Of a stretch of 64,000 bases of DNA, positions 8,003 to 16,852 are shown piece by piece (the stretch's first letter is position 1; every line of letters starts with the position of its first letter). The stretch is from Nocardioides sp. R-C-SC26. Lineage in GTDB: Bacteria > Actinomycetota > Actinomycetes > Propionibacteriales > Nocardioidaceae. A program made the position numbers and the translations under genes. The stretch spans positions 3,559 through 67,558 of the forward strand of contig NZ_JAHRHK010000015.1 of the NCBI RefSeq assembly GCF_021246465.1, read 5' to 3'. Below the pieces are notes generated by a model, which ran no database searches, was not told where the DNA came from, and worked only from the letters and a program-made list of their open reading frames with translations.

Positions 8003-8527
8003 TCAGGCTCCGGCGACGCGCGGCGCGGTCGCGTCGGACTCGCCGCCACCCTGCTCGCGCGCCACGTAGTCCTCGATGTCGTCGATGTCGTCGGAGTTGC
8101 GGGTGACGACGGCGAGCAGGTCGCTCATGGTCGCGACCTCCTCGACCTGCTCCTTGATGAACCACTGCATGAACTGCTCCGAGGCGTAGTCGTCCTCGGA
8201 CCGGGCGATCTTGAGCAGTCCGTTGATCTGCTCGGTCACCTTCTTCTCCTGCGCCAGCGCCAGCTCGACCGGGGAGACGACACCCTCGAACGCGGCCACG
8301 GGGGCCTCGACGCCGGGGATCTGCACGGCCATGTCGGTGTCGAGGAGGTACTGCACCATCATCATCGCGTGGTCGCGCTCCTCGAGCGCCTGCCCGTAGA
8401 AGAACGCCGCCATCTGCGGCATCGTCATGGCGTCGTAGTGCACCGCGATCGCGAGGTACTGGTTGTGGGCGGCCAGCTCGTTGCCGATCTGCACGTTGAG
8501 CTGGTCGGCGAAAGACTGAGCGGTCAC
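8003..8527 (-). CDS. Ferritin
   Basis: 174-residue non-haem ferritin that stores iron as a ferric core in a 24-mer shell. Ferroxidase ligands are visible as Glu17 (NELAAHNQY), the pair in EERDH (Glu49, His52) and downstream Glu/Gln in FMQWFIKEQVEEVA. The GTG at 8527 is set by a strong AGGAGG seven bases upstream. It is the second gene of an operon with a small Cys/Lys-rich gene 40 bp upstream, and the IdeR-like box at 8805 probably controls both. The C-terminal tail is Gly/Ala-rich and disordered. Confidence 0.93.
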   Translation of the reverse strand: MTAQSFADQLNVQIGNELAAHNQYLAIAVHYDAMTMPQMAAFFYGQALEERDHAMMMVQYLLDTDMAVQIPGVEAPVAAFEGVVSPVELALAQEKKVTEQINGLLKIARSEDDYASEQFMQWFIKEQVEEVATMSDLLAVVTRNSDDIDDIEDYVAREQGGGESDATAPRVAGA

Positions 8528-8567
8528 GGATTCCTCCTGGATAGTGCGGGCCGCGCCCGACACCGAA

Positions 8568-8798
8568 TCAGGCGGCCTTGGCGAGCTTCTTCTTGGTGAC
8601 CTTCTTGCCATCGAGGCGCACCAGTCTGCGGTGCTTGACCGTATACCCGGTCGGCAGCGTGCCGTCCTTCAGCATGCGCAAGGGGCAGCGACCGCACTTC
8701 TTCTGCGCGTCGCAGCACTTGGTCTTGGGCAGCTTGACGACGGTGCTCTTACCGCCCTTGCCGCCCTTCTTGCTCTTGCCCACGACCTCACGATACAC
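8568..8798 (-). CDS. Small Cys/Lys-rich protein, ferritin operon partner
   Basis: 76 residues, or 71 if translation begins at the GTG at 8783. The N-terminus is Lys/Gly-rich (GKSKKGGKGGKS), followed by a Cys cluster KCCDAQKKCGRCP (CC-x5-C-x2-C) and a basic C-terminal tail. The Cys pattern could bind zinc or an iron-sulfur cluster. It has no signal peptide or membrane helix. It precedes the ferritin gene by 40 bp, and its start lies 6 bp from an IdeR-like box, so a role in iron handling is inferred. I do not recognise a characterised family. Confidence 0.75.
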   Translation of the reverse strand: MYREVVGKSKKGGKGGKSTVVKLPKTKCCDAQKKCGRCPLRMLKDGTLPTGYTVKHRRLVRLDGKKVTKKKLAKAA

Positions 8799-8804
8799 CG
8801 TGAG

Positions 8805-8823
8805 TTAGGAAAGGCTTACTTCA
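8805..8823. promoter_or_regulatory. IdeR/DtxR-like iron box
   Basis: TTAGGAAAGGCTTACTTCA matches the 19-bp IdeR/DmdR consensus (TTAGGTTAGGCTAACCTAA) at 14 of 19 positions, and at 13 of 19 in the opposite reading. It sits in the 30-bp gap between the mutase stop and the small Cys/Lys-rich gene, directly upstream of the ferritin operon. IdeR control of ferritin genes is established in mycobacteria. Position over the likely promoter suggests repression, but activation cannot be excluded. Confidence 0.6.
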
Positions 8824-8828
8824 CGAAC

Positions 8829-10916
8829 TCAGCCCTCGAGACCCTGGGCCGCGCGGATCACGCCCACGATTCCGCCCATGATCTCGGTCAATCCGTAGTC
8901 CTTGGGCGTGTAGACCGCGGCGATGCCGGCCTCCATCAGCGCCCGTCCGTCGGACTCCGGGATGATCCCGCCGACGATCACCGGGACGTCGTCCAAGCCC
9001 GCCTCGCGCAGCCCCTCGAGCACCGCGGGCACCAGTTCCATGTGCGAGCCCGAGAGGATCGAGAGACCGACGCAGTGCACGTCCTCGGCGACCGCAGCCG
9101 CGACGATCTGCTCCGGCGTCAGCCGGATGCCCTGGTAGATCACCTCGAAGCCAGCGTCGCGCGCCCGGACGGCGACCTGCTCGGCGCCGTTGGAGTGTCC
9201 GTCCAGGCCCGGCTTGCCGACCAGCAGGCGAAGGCGCCCGCCGAGCTCCTCGCCCGTCCGGCGGACCTGCTCGCGCACCTCGGTGAGCTCGGCACCTGCC
9301 TCCGCCACCCCGACGGCACCGCCGACCCCGGTGGGGGCGCGGAACTCGCCGAACACCTCGCGCAGGGTGGCGGCCCACTCCCCCGTCGTCGCACCGGCGC
9401 GCGCGGCGGCGAGCGTGGCGTCCATCAGGTTCGTCTCGGTGACGGCGTCCTCGGCGAGCTTCTGCAGCGCCTTGGCCACGGCGTCCTCGTCACGTGCGGC
9501 CTTCCACTCGGTCACCGAGGTCCGGGCAGCCTGCTCGGCCTGCGGGTCGGCGGCCATGATCGCCTCGTCCAGGTTGGCCGTGAGCGGCGAGGCCTCGGTG
9601 GTGTCGAACTTGTTGACGCCGACGATGATCTCGTCGCCGCTCTCGATCCGCGCACGGCGAGCGGCGTGGGCCGAGACGAGCTCCTGCTTCATGTAGCCGG
9701 ACTCGACGGCGGCGATCGCTCCCCCCATCGCCTGGACGCGGTCCATCTCGGCCTTCGCGCCCTCGACGAGCTCGCGGACCTTGGCCTCGATCACGGTCGA
9801 GCCGTCGAAGATGTCGTCGTACTCGAGCAGGTCGGACTCGAACGCCAGCACCTGCTGCAGACGCAGCGACCACTGCTGGTCCCATGGGCGCGGCAGGCCG
9901 AGGGCCTCGTTCCACGCGGGCAGCTGGACGGCGCGCGCGCGGGCCTTCTTCGACAGCGTCACACCGAGCATCTCGAGCACGATGCGCTGGACGTTGTTCT
10001 CCGGCTGCGCCTCGGTCAGCCCGAGCGAGTTGACCTGCACGCCGTAGCGGAACCGGCGCATCTTGGCGTCGGTGACGCCGTACCGCTCGCGGGTGATCTC
10101 ATCCCACAACTCCACGAAGGCCCGCATCTTGCACGTCTCCTCGACGAACCGCACGCCGGCGTTGACGAAGAAGGAGATCCGGCCGACGACCTTGCCGAAG
10201 TCCTCCTCGGAGACCTGCCCGGAGTTCTTCACCTGGTCCAGCACGGCGATCGCGGTGCACAGGGAGTATGCGAGCTCCTGGGTCGGCGTCGCGCCGGCCT
10301 CCTGCAGGTGGTAGCTGCAGATGTTGATCGGGTTCCACTTCGGGATCCGGTGCACCGTGTAGGCGATCATGTCGCTGATCAGACGCAACGAGTGCTGGGG
10401 CGGGAACACGTAGGTCCCGCGCGAGAGGTACTCCTTGATGATGTCGTTCTGCGTCGTGCCGGCCAGCTGCGCCGCGACGTCCTCAGGCGCGAGCTCGGGG
10501 TTCTGCTCCTCCGCAGCCACCTGGTAGAGGGCGAGCATCCACATCGCCACGGCGTTGATCGTCATCGAGGTGTTCATCTCGGTGAGCGGGATCTCGTCGA
10601 AGAGCTTGCGCATCTCACCGAGGTGCGGGACGGGCACGCCGACCTTGCCGACCTCGCCGCGCGACATGATCGAGTCGGGGTCGTACCCGGTCTGGGTCGG
10701 CAGGTCGAAGGCGATGGAGAGACCGGTCTGCCCCTTGGCCAGGTTGGTCCGGTAGAGCGCGTTGGAGGCCGTCGCCGTCGAGTGGCCGGCGTAGGTGCGC
10801 ATCACCCAGGGCTTGTCCTTGACGGGTCGGTCGATCTCCGAGGCGGCGCCGTGGCTGACCGGCGACTCCGCGGGCGTCGTCGGCTGATCGGCGGTGCTCC
10901 CCGTGCTCTCACTCAT
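8829..10916 (-). CDS. Ethylmalonyl-CoA mutase family protein (MeaA/Ecm type)
   Basis: 695-residue adenosylcobalamin-dependent acyl-CoA mutase. The N-terminal TIM barrel (about residues 35-530) has TYAGHSTATASNALYR, GLSIAFDLPTQTGYDPDS and the long SRGEVGKVGVPV segment found in MeaA/Ecm proteins rather than in classical methylmalonyl-CoA mutase. The C-terminal B12 domain (about 555-695) has KPGLDGHSNGAEQ, the DxHxxG cobalt-ligand motif, then LSILSGSH. It rearranges ethylmalonyl-CoA to methylsuccinyl-CoA, or acts on a related branched acyl-CoA. No crotonyl-CoA reductase or other pathway gene is adjacent. A TTACC-N4-GGTAA dyad lies upstream. The gap of 54 bp is too short for a cobalamin riboswitch. 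Confidence 0.85.
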   Translation of the reverse strand: MSESTGSTADQPTTPAESPVSHGAASEIDRPVKDKPWVMRTYAGHSTATASNALYRTNLAKGQTGLSIAFDLPTQTGYDPDSIMSRGEVGKVGVPVPHLGEMRKLFDEIPLTEMNTSMTINAVAMWMLALYQVAAEEQNPELAPEDVAAQLAGTTQNDIIKEYLSRGTYVFPPQHSLRLISDMIAYTVHRIPKWNPINICSYHLQEAGATPTQELAYSLCTAIAVLDQVKNSGQVSEEDFGKVVGRISFFVNAGVRFVEETCKMRAFVELWDEITRERYGVTDAKMRRFRYGVQVNSLGLTEAQPENNVQRIVLEMLGVTLSKKARARAVQLPAWNEALGLPRPWDQQWSLRLQQVLAFESDLLEYDDIFDGSTVIEAKVRELVEGAKAEMDRVQAMGGAIAAVESGYMKQELVSAHAARRARIESGDEIIVGVNKFDTTEASPLTANLDEAIMAADPQAEQAARTSVTEWKAARDEDAVAKALQKLAEDAVTETNLMDATLAAARAGATTGEWAATLREVFGEFRAPTGVGGAVGVAEAGAELTEVREQVRRTGEELGGRLRLLVGKPGLDGHSNGAEQVAVRARDAGFEVIYQGIRLTPEQIVAAAVAEDVHCVGLSILSGSHMELVPAVLEGLREAGLDDVPVIVGGIIPESDGRALMEAGIAAVYTPKDYGLTEIMGGIVGVIRAAQGLEG

Positions 10917-10939
10917 GAGGTGCAGCGTAGGGCGTCTCC

Positions 10940-10953
10940 TTACCCGAAGGTAA
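10940..10953. promoter_or_regulatory. TTACC-N4-GGTAA dyad upstream of the mutase
   Basis: TTACC (10940-10944), CGAA and GGTAA (10949-10953) form a perfect 5-bp dyad, extended by matching C residues outside neither arm. Its centre lies about 30 bp upstream of the mutase ATG, the same spacing as the dyad at 6929 upstream of the hydroxyacyl-CoA dehydrogenase. The shared sequence and position suggest a common acyl-CoA-responsive repressor. Confidence 0.45.
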
Positions 10954-10970
10954 CGAATCCGGGCTGTGGG

Positions 10971-12254
10971 TTAGCGCACGTTAACCAGCGCGCGACGCGA
11001 GCCCAGACCCGCGGCGCCGACTGCGGCCACGAGTCCGATCGCCCAGAGCGCGAGCACCGGGTAGCCCCACACCCCGACGACGACACCGGCCAACCCGCCC
11101 GCTGCGGCCGCCGTCAGTCCCATGATCAGGTCGATCGACCCCTGGACGTCGGTACGGACCTCGATCGGCGCATGCCTCGCGACGAGGGTCGAGGCCGCGA
11201 CCGTGGCGAACGACCAGCCGAGACCGAGCAGGAAGAGCCCCGCGGTGATCTGCCACGAACTCCCCTCCGGCGCGCTCGAGCACAGCACCATCGCCGCCAA
11301 CAGCTGAGCGGCACCGGCGACCAGCACCATCGGCTGGCCCACGGCGTCGACGAGACGCCCGACCAGCGGCGAGAACGCGAACATCCCGAGCACGTGCAGG
11401 CTGATCACCAGGCCGATGACGTCGAGCTCGGCGTGCCCGTGCTCCATGTGGAGCGGCGTCATCACCATCACCGCCACCATCGCGGCGTGCGCCGTCGCCA
11501 TGCCGACCATCGCCCAGGCCAGCACCGGACGCTCGCGCACCGTCGCCATCGCCACGCTCCAGGTGGTGCCCGACGGTGCCGCTGCTCCGGCCCCGCTCAT
11601 CTCGCGGGCGAGTAGGAGCGGGTCCGGGCGCAGGAGCACGGCCAGCACGGCCGCGGCCGCCAGCATCCCGAGACTGCCCAGCGCGAACGGTCCGGTCAGC
11701 TCGGGGATACCGAGCCGGTCCGCGAAGGCGCCGGCCGGACCGGTCAGGTTCGGCCCCGCGACAGCGCCGATCGTCGTCGCCCAGACGACCATCGACAGGT
11801 CGCGGCCGGTCCGGGTCGGGTCGGCGAGATCCGTCGCGGCGTAGCGGGCGCTGCTGTTGGCCGCCGTCGTGGTGCCCAGCAGGGCCGCTCCGGCGAGCAG
11901 GAGAAGCATCGACTCCACGACGCCGGCGGCCACCGCGAGGACGGCCCCGACAGCGCCGATCAGGTAGCCGGCGACGAGCCCGATCCGGCGTCCGCGGCGT
12001 GCCATCACCCGCGCCAGCACGTAGGACGCGACCGCGGCTCCGAGCACCTGCGCGGTCTGCGCCAGGCCGGCCTGGCTCTCCGAGCCGGAGATGTCGCGGG
12101 CCAACAGCGACGCCGTCGCGATACCGATGGTGATACCGATGGCCCCCACTGCCTGTGCGGTCGCGAGCACGCGCACGGTCCGGCGCTGCACCCGCGCGAG
12201 GTCGACAGCCTCGGAGGGGCCGACGGCGGCCCTCGGCGTGAGTGCTCCGCTCAC
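10971..12254 (-). CDS. MFS transporter
   Basis: 427-residue major facilitator permease with about twelve hydrophobic helices. The loop between helices 2 and 3 carries ARVMARRGRRIGLV, the usual basic motif A. The second half repeats the pattern with FSPLVGRLVDAVG. The GTG at 12254 is chosen because it overlaps the TGA of the DUF3046 gene (GTGA); a longer start at 12287 would read back into that gene. The substrate is unknown; drug or metabolite efflux is usual for this type. The end of the gene forms a small GGTTA...TAACC dyad at 10967-10984. Confidence 0.85.
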   Translation of the reverse strand: MSGALTPRAAVGPSEAVDLARVQRRTVRVLATAQAVGAIGITIGIATASLLARDISGSESQAGLAQTAQVLGAAVASYVLARVMARRGRRIGLVAGYLIGAVGAVLAVAAGVVESMLLLLAGAALLGTTTAANSSARYAATDLADPTRTGRDLSMVVWATTIGAVAGPNLTGPAGAFADRLGIPELTGPFALGSLGMLAAAAVLAVLLRPDPLLLAREMSGAGAAAPSGTTWSVAMATVRERPVLAWAMVGMATAHAAMVAVMVMTPLHMEHGHAELDVIGLVISLHVLGMFAFSPLVGRLVDAVGQPMVLVAGAAQLLAAMVLCSSAPEGSSWQITAGLFLLGLGWSFATVAASTLVARHAPIEVRTDVQGSIDLIMGLTAAAAGGLAGVVVGVWGYPVLALWAIGLVAAVGAAGLGSRRALVNVR

Positions 12255-12448
12255 CGCTCGGAGGCCGGGAGCTCGAGCGCCGACCACACCGCGGCCCAGA
12301 CCTGCTTGGGCGGCACCCCGGCGTCGAGCGCCTCACGCGCGGTCCGACCTTCGAGGTCCGCCATCACGTACTGCGTCGCCCACACGCGGGCATAGCCCTC
12401 GCCCAGGTGCTGGTTCATCCGCGACCAGAACTCGGTGTGGCGCATCAC
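12251..12448 (-). CDS. DUF3046 family protein
   Basis: 65-residue protein (64 if the ATG at 12445 is used). It opens RHTEFWSRMNQHLGEGYARVWA and continues DLEGRTAREALDAGVPPKQVW, the whole-length pattern of DUF3046, a small helical family of Actinobacteria often found near recA/recX. No function is known. The start region GTGATG overlaps the TGA of the DinB-like gene upstream, and the stop overlaps the MFS start, so the three genes are translationally linked. Confidence 0.88.
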   Translation of the reverse strand: MMRHTEFWSRMNQHLGEGYARVWATQYVMADLEGRTAREALDAGVPPKQVWAAVWSALELPASER

Positions 12449-12969
12449 GGCGCGACGTCCCCGAGGTGGTGGACGTCGTCGTGGAGGTGGTAGCGGCCGA
12501 TCGTGGTGACGGTGAACTCGCTCCCGTTGCTGCGCAGACCGGCCCTCTCGTACTGCTCGGGCTGGACGGCGTCGTAGATCGCCGCGACGGCCTCGGCCGC
12601 GTCGACCAGCTCGACCGACACGGTGGCCGGGTCGGCGAGGTCGTAGCGCTCCGCCAGCGCTGTCGCGTCCTGGTCCCAGTTCGCGAACGTCGGGCAGTCC
12701 TGCTCGAGCATCATCCGCACGCGCACCGCGAACAGGCGGTGGACGTCGCGGACATGCGCGCCGTACTCGACGGGCGACCAGACGTCGTCGCGCGGCCGCG
12801 TACGTGCATCAGGGCGTGCGAGCGCCTCGACCCACACGGCGGCATTGGCGCGTATCAGCGATCCGAGTTCGGGGACCTCGACCTCGGCGGCCGTGAATCC
12901 GCACTCGGTGCACGTCTTCTCCAGCACCCAGGTCCAGTTCTTGGTGTCCGGTTCGATCGGCGGCGTCAC
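12445..12969 (-). CDS. DinB-like (maleylpyruvate isomerase-type) protein
   Basis: 174-residue four-helix-bundle protein of the DinB/YfiT type. It has WTWVLEKTCTECGF at the N-terminus, DVWSPVEYGAHVRDVHRLFAVRV in the second helix and GRYHLHDDVHHLGDV near the end, where His residues can form the metal site (HVRDVH and HDDVHH). The family includes thiol-dependent transferases using mycothiol or bacillithiol. The GTG at 12969 follows a GGGAGG at good spacing. It lies divergent from the SNF2 helicase gene, with a 122-bp gap between starts. Confidence 0.78.
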   Translation of the reverse strand: MTPPIEPDTKNWTWVLEKTCTECGFTAAEVEVPELGSLIRANAAVWVEALARPDARTRPRDDVWSPVEYGAHVRDVHRLFAVRVRMMLEQDCPTFANWDQDATALAERYDLADPATVSVELVDAAEAVAAIYDAVQPEQYERAGLRSNGSEFTVTTIGRYHLHDDVHHLGDVAP

Positions 12970-13091
12970 GACCCGATCCTCCCACCCGCCCAGAGCGCAT
13001 GTCAGTCGGGTTTCGTCGCAGCACGCGAGTCGCGGCACGGCGTGTGGACCGGCTCCCGGGACTGTCGGCGGACTCTGCGACGCTGACGGTG

Positions 13092-16000
13092 ATGGACATC
13101 CTGGACGCGCTCGGTCGGCATCTGCCGTCGTCCTTCGGCGCGCGCACACTCGAGGCGGGGCGGGCCATCCGGTCCGACGGAGCAGTGCTGGATCTCTGGA
13201 TCGACGACGCCCACGGCGGCACCGCGCAGGGCGGTGGTCTCGTGCAGGGCACGACGGCGGCGCCGTACGAGGTCGGATTCTCCCTCGAGCAGTCCGGGGC
13301 GGCGGCGAGCATCGACACGTTGTGCACCTGCCCGGTCTCCTTCCAGTGCAAGCACGGCGCAGCGGTCGCGCTCGTGCTCGCGGCCGCCCGCGAGGAGACG
13401 CGGGCGGCTCGTCGAACCTGGCGCGACGAGGTCGACGACTTGAGCCGCGGGCTGCTCGGCACCGATCCCGGCGAGATCAGGCCCGGCGTCGGCCTCGAGT
13501 TCAGCACGATCCCGGAGGTCGCCGCCGCCGACGGCGCGCCGGAACGGATCGTGCTGCGGCCGATGCGACCGGGGGCGCGCGGCGGATGGGCCAAGTCCGG
13601 CCTGGGCTGGTCGGAGATACCGCTGGCGCGCGTGCGTCGCTCCTACGATCCCGATCAGCTCGCCGTCCTGGAGCGCCTGCTCGACGCGCTCCGCGGGCAC
13701 GGCCACTGGCGCGACGGCACCGACCCCGTTCTCGACCAGTTCGGTCCGCATCTCGTGCCGCTCCTGCGCGACGCGCTCGCTGTCGGAGTCACGATGCTCA
13801 CCTCGGCCGGCGTTCCCGCGATCCGGCTGATGGACGGCCCGGTGTCGCTCGGCCTCGATCTCGTCCAGGCGGGCAGGGAGGCCGCGGTGACGCCGATCCT
13901 GCGCGACTCCCACACCGGACGGCAATGGACGAGCGCCGACGCGCTGATCTACGGCAACCCCGCCTCCGTCGTCACCCTGCACGATCCGGACGGCGTGACC
14001 ATCGCCGAGCTCCGGCCACGGCTCGACGCAGAAGGGAGGCGCGCCTTCGCCCGCGCGCCCATCACCCTGCCGGCGTCGGAGGTTCCCGAGCTGCTCACGG
14101 CGGTGACCCCGCTACGTCGCTCGATCGCGGTGCTCTCCTCCGACGCCACGGTACCGATCACCGACGCACCGCAGGCGACGCTGCGCGGCACGATCCGGTG
14201 GCGCGACGCCGCGGATGCCGATGTCGACTGGACCTGGCGCTACGGACTCCACGACGCCATCGACCTCGACGACGACACCGACTCCCCCGTTCGGGATCGA
14301 GTGGCTGAGCGCGCCATCCTGGCCCGCATGAGTCCGGCCCCGGAGGCCGCGCGCTACCGGGTGGCAGGGCCGCACGCACTCCGTCTCGCCAGGGAGTGCG
14401 TCCCGGCGTGGACGAAGCTGGAGGGAGTCGAGATCGAGCAGAGCGATCCGCCCGTCCTCCGCGAGACCGACGCCGAGCCACGGATCCTCTTCCGGCCCGC
14501 GACGGACACGGCCGAGCAGACCGACGAGGGCACCGACTGGCTCGACCTCTTCGTCGTCGTCGAGGTGGACGGCGAGGCCGTGCCGCTCGCGGCGATCGTC
14601 GAGGCGATCACCCTCGAGTCCGACCACGTCCTGCTCCCCAGCGGCCTGCTGCTCCGCACCGACCACCCCGTGTTCGGTCGACTGATCGAGGTGGTCCGGG
14701 CCGCGGCGCAGCTGCACGACCAGCGTGGGGACCGCGTTCGCGTGAACCGCGACGACGCGGGCACCCTCGCCGCGGCGGCCGACCTCGGCGAGGTCGAGGG
14801 TCCCGCGCGGGAATGGGTCGCACGCGCCCGTTCCCTGCGCGATCTGGTGAGCCTGCCGGACGTCGAGCCGGCCGGACTGACCTCCACACTCCGGCCCTAC
14901 CAGCGCGACGGTGTGCGCTGGCTGACATTCCTGTGCGAGCAAGGCCTCGGCGGCATCCTCGCCGACGACATGGGCCTGGGGAAGACCCTGCAGGTGCTCG
15001 CCCTGATCGCCCACGCGCGCGAGCGTCGTGCCGGCGCGCCGTTCCTCGTGGTCGCGCCTACGTCCGTCGTCTCCAACTGGGCGCGCGAGTCACGGGTGCA
15101 CACCCCTGGGCTCACGGTTCGAGCGGTCACCTCCACGGCCTCGCGCCGCTCGGAGTCACTCGAGCAGCTGGCGGCCGGCGCCGATGTCGTCGTGACCAGC
15201 TACACCTTGTTGCGCCTGGACCAGGAGGAGTACACCCGAGCGCCGTGGGGCGGTCTCGTCTTCGACGAGGCCCAGCAGTTGAAGAACCATCGCAGCAAGG
15301 TGCACACCGCAGCCCTCGAGTTGCGAGCCCCCTTCAAGCTGGCCGTCACGGGCACGCCGTTCGAGAACCGGTTGGTAGAGCTGTGGTCGTTGCTGGCGAT
15401 CGTGGCGCCGGGGCTCTACCCACGAGAGCGGACCTTCCGTGACCACGTCGTCATCCCCGTGGAGAAGCAGGGCGACAAGGCCGCGCTGTCCCGGCTCCAC
15501 CAGCGGATCAGACCGTTCATGCTGCGCCGCACCAAGGAGCTGGTCGCCCCCGATCTTCCGCCGAAGCAGGAGCAGGTCATCACCGTCGACCTGACACCGG
15601 CACACCGACGCATCTACGAGACCCACCTCAACCGCGAGCGGCAACGGGTCCTGGGGCTCGTGGAGGACTTCTCCGAGAACCAGGTGGCAGTCCTTGCGGC
15701 GCTGACCAAGCTGCGCCAACTCGCGCTCGACCCCGCGCTGATCGACCCGGCGCACCACGACGTCCCGGCCGCCAAGATCGACGTCCTCGCCGACCGGATC
15801 GCCGAATGCGTCGCCGAAGGTCATCGGGCCCTGGTCTTCAGCAGCTTCACCGGCTTCCTCACTCGCGTCCGGCAGCGGCTCGAGGCCGACGGCGTCGCGT
15901 GCGCCTACCTCGACGGCGCGACGCGCGACCGCGCAGAGGTGATCGAGAGCTTCCACCGTGGCGAGGCGGAGGCCTTCTTGATCAGCCTCAAGGCGGGCGG

Positions 16001-16271
16001 CACCGGCCTCACCCTCACCGAGGCCGACTACGTCTTCGTCCTCGACCCCTGGTGGAACCCGGCAGCCGAGGCGCAGGCGGTCGACCGGGCCCATCGCATC
16101 GGACAGCAGCAGACGGTGATGGTCTACCGCCTCGTCGCTGCCGACACCGTCGAGGAGAAGGTGATGGCACTCAAGGAGCGCAAGGCCAGGCTGTTCGCCC
16201 AGGTCGTCGACGGCGAGGGTGGTCTCGCGACGGGCCTGACCGCCGACGACGTCAGGGAGCTGTTCAGCTGA
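13092..16271 (+). CDS. SWIM zinc-finger SNF2 family helicase
   Basis: 1059-residue double-stranded DNA translocase. A SWIM zinc finger is at residues 77-88 (CTCPVSFQCKHG). A long bacterial SNF2-associated region covers 100-590. The N-terminal helicase lobe follows, with Walker A DDMGLGKT near residue 624 and the DEAQ box (FDEAQQLKN) near 724. The C-terminal lobe (about 890-1035) has LVFSSFTGFLTRV and HRIGQQQTVMVYRLV (motif VI). The family is linked to repair or chromosome remodelling; its partner is unknown. The ATG at 13092 is preferred; GTG at 13089 is possible. It converges with the DUF2550 gene. Confidence 0.92.
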   Translation: MDILDALGRHLPSSFGARTLEAGRAIRSDGAVLDLWIDDAHGGTAQGGGLVQGTTAAPYEVGFSLEQSGAAASIDTLCTCPVSFQCKHGAAVALVLAAAREETRAARRTWRDEVDDLSRGLLGTDPGEIRPGVGLEFSTIPEVAAADGAPERIVLRPMRPGARGGWAKSGLGWSEIPLARVRRSYDPDQLAVLERLLDALRGHGHWRDGTDPVLDQFGPHLVPLLRDALAVGVTMLTSAGVPAIRLMDGPVSLGLDLVQAGREAAVTPILRDSHTGRQWTSADALIYGNPASVVTLHDPDGVTIAELRPRLDAEGRRAFARAPITLPASEVPELLTAVTPLRRSIAVLSSDATVPITDAPQATLRGTIRWRDAADADVDWTWRYGLHDAIDLDDDTDSPVRDRVAERAILARMSPAPEAARYRVAGPHALRLARECVPAWTKLEGVEIEQSDPPVLRETDAEPRILFRPATDTAEQTDEGTDWLDLFVVVEVDGEAVPLAAIVEAITLESDHVLLPSGLLLRTDHPVFGRLIEVVRAAAQLHDQRGDRVRVNRDDAGTLAAAADLGEVEGPAREWVARARSLRDLVSLPDVEPAGLTSTLRPYQRDGVRWLTFLCEQGLGGILADDMGLGKTLQVLALIAHARERRAGAPFLVVAPTSVVSNWARESRVHTPGLTVRAVTSTASRRSESLEQLAAGADVVVTSYTLLRLDQEEYTRAPWGGLVFDEAQQLKNHRSKVHTAALELRAPFKLAVTGTPFENRLVELWSLLAIVAPGLYPRERTFRDHVVIPVEKQGDKAALSRLHQRIRPFMLRRTKELVAPDLPPKQEQVITVDLTPAHRRIYETHLNRERQRVLGLVEDFSENQVAVLAALTKLRQLALDPALIDPAHHDVPAAKIDVLADRIAECVAEGHRALVFSSFTGFLTRVRQRLEADGVACAYLDGATRDRAEVIESFHRGEAEAFLISLKAGGTGLTLTEADYVFVLDPWWNPAAEAQAVDRAHRIGQQQTVMVYRLVAADTVEEKVMALKERKARLFAQVVDGEGGLATGLTADDVRELFS

Positions 16272-16316
16272 GGTCACCCGGCGCGCCACTCGCCGGTGGC
16301 GAGGGCGTCGGTCGGG

Positions 16317-16757
16317 TCACCGGTTCCAGTCCGTGCCGGGTGGTCGCGCCTCGAGCCACGCCTGGAGGCCCGTCAGGGACGACCCGCTCATCGCGAGCTC
16401 GACCTCGCCCTGCGGACTCTGACAGCGGATGACCAGATGATCGGGATAGAGCGAGAGCTGTTCTGCACCGACGGCCTCGCGTTGACCGTCATAGCTCAGG
16501 TCATCACGTGGCCAGGAGCGACGCGGACGCGGCGAGAGGGAGAAGACCCGGAACCACTCCAGACTGTCGCCGGTGTACCGGCCCAGGCCGAGAACCCAAC
16601 CGCGTCCGTCCCCGTGAGGACGGACGCGGTGAGAGAGTTCGAACGTGCCGCCGTGACGCCCGATCACGCGACGACGGAGCACGAGCGCCACGCCGTAGGC
16701 GAGCGCAAGGAGGAGCAGCGCACCCGCGATGTCCAGCAGCCACTGCCACCAGGCCAT
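16317..16757 (-). CDS. DUF2550 family membrane protein
   Basis: 146 residues. One N-terminal transmembrane helix (LLDIAGALLLLALAYGVALVL) is followed by a basic RRR anchor and a cytoplasmic beta-rich domain with GGTFELSHRV, GWVLGLGRYTGDSLEWFRVFS and a C-terminal acidic/helical tail. The family is universally unassigned but sits immediately after atpC in many Actinobacteria, as here. A strong hairpin (16802-16832) separates it from the ATP synthase operon, so it probably has its own promoter or depends on read-through. Confidence 0.9.
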   Translation of the reverse strand: MAWWQWLLDIAGALLLLALAYGVALVLRRRVIGRHGGTFELSHRVRPHGDGRGWVLGLGRYTGDSLEWFRVFSLSPRPRRSWPRDDLSYDGQREAVGAEQLSLYPDHLVIRCQSPQGEVELAMSGSSLTGLQAWLEARPPGTDWNR

Positions 16758-16801
16758 TCGCGTGCTCCTCCTCCGTTCGGGGTTCGGAGCCTAGCCGGTC
16801 C

Positions 16802-16832
16802 ATCGCCCGCCCCCGACGCCGGGGCGGGCGAT
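16802..16832 (-). terminator. Terminator hairpin after atpC
   Basis: A 12-bp perfect stem (ATCGCCCGCCCC against GGGGCGGGCGAT) with a 7-base loop starts 20 bp beyond the atpC stop. There is no U-tract, which is usual in GC-rich Actinobacteria. It probably marks the end of the ATP synthase operon. Confidence 0.7.
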
Positions 16833-16852
16833 CGTTATCGACCTGCAGCCGA

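Noticed and set aside
10917..10970. Possible cobalamin riboswitch upstream of the B12-dependent mutase
   Set aside because: The gap is only 54 bp, too short, and no B12-box sequence is visible.
10967..10984. GGTTA...TAACC dyad at the end of the MFS gene
   Set aside because: Mostly within the coding end of the gene; likely chance.
8544..11615. A 1023-codon plus-strand frame over the mutase gene
   Set aside because: Antisense to a well-supported B12 mutase; composition is low-complexity Arg/Gly/Leu.
16289..16303. Small CTCGCC-GGT-GGCGAG hairpin between the SNF2 and DUF2550 genes
   Set aside because: Only 6 bp of stem and no U-tract; possible, but too weak to call a terminator.
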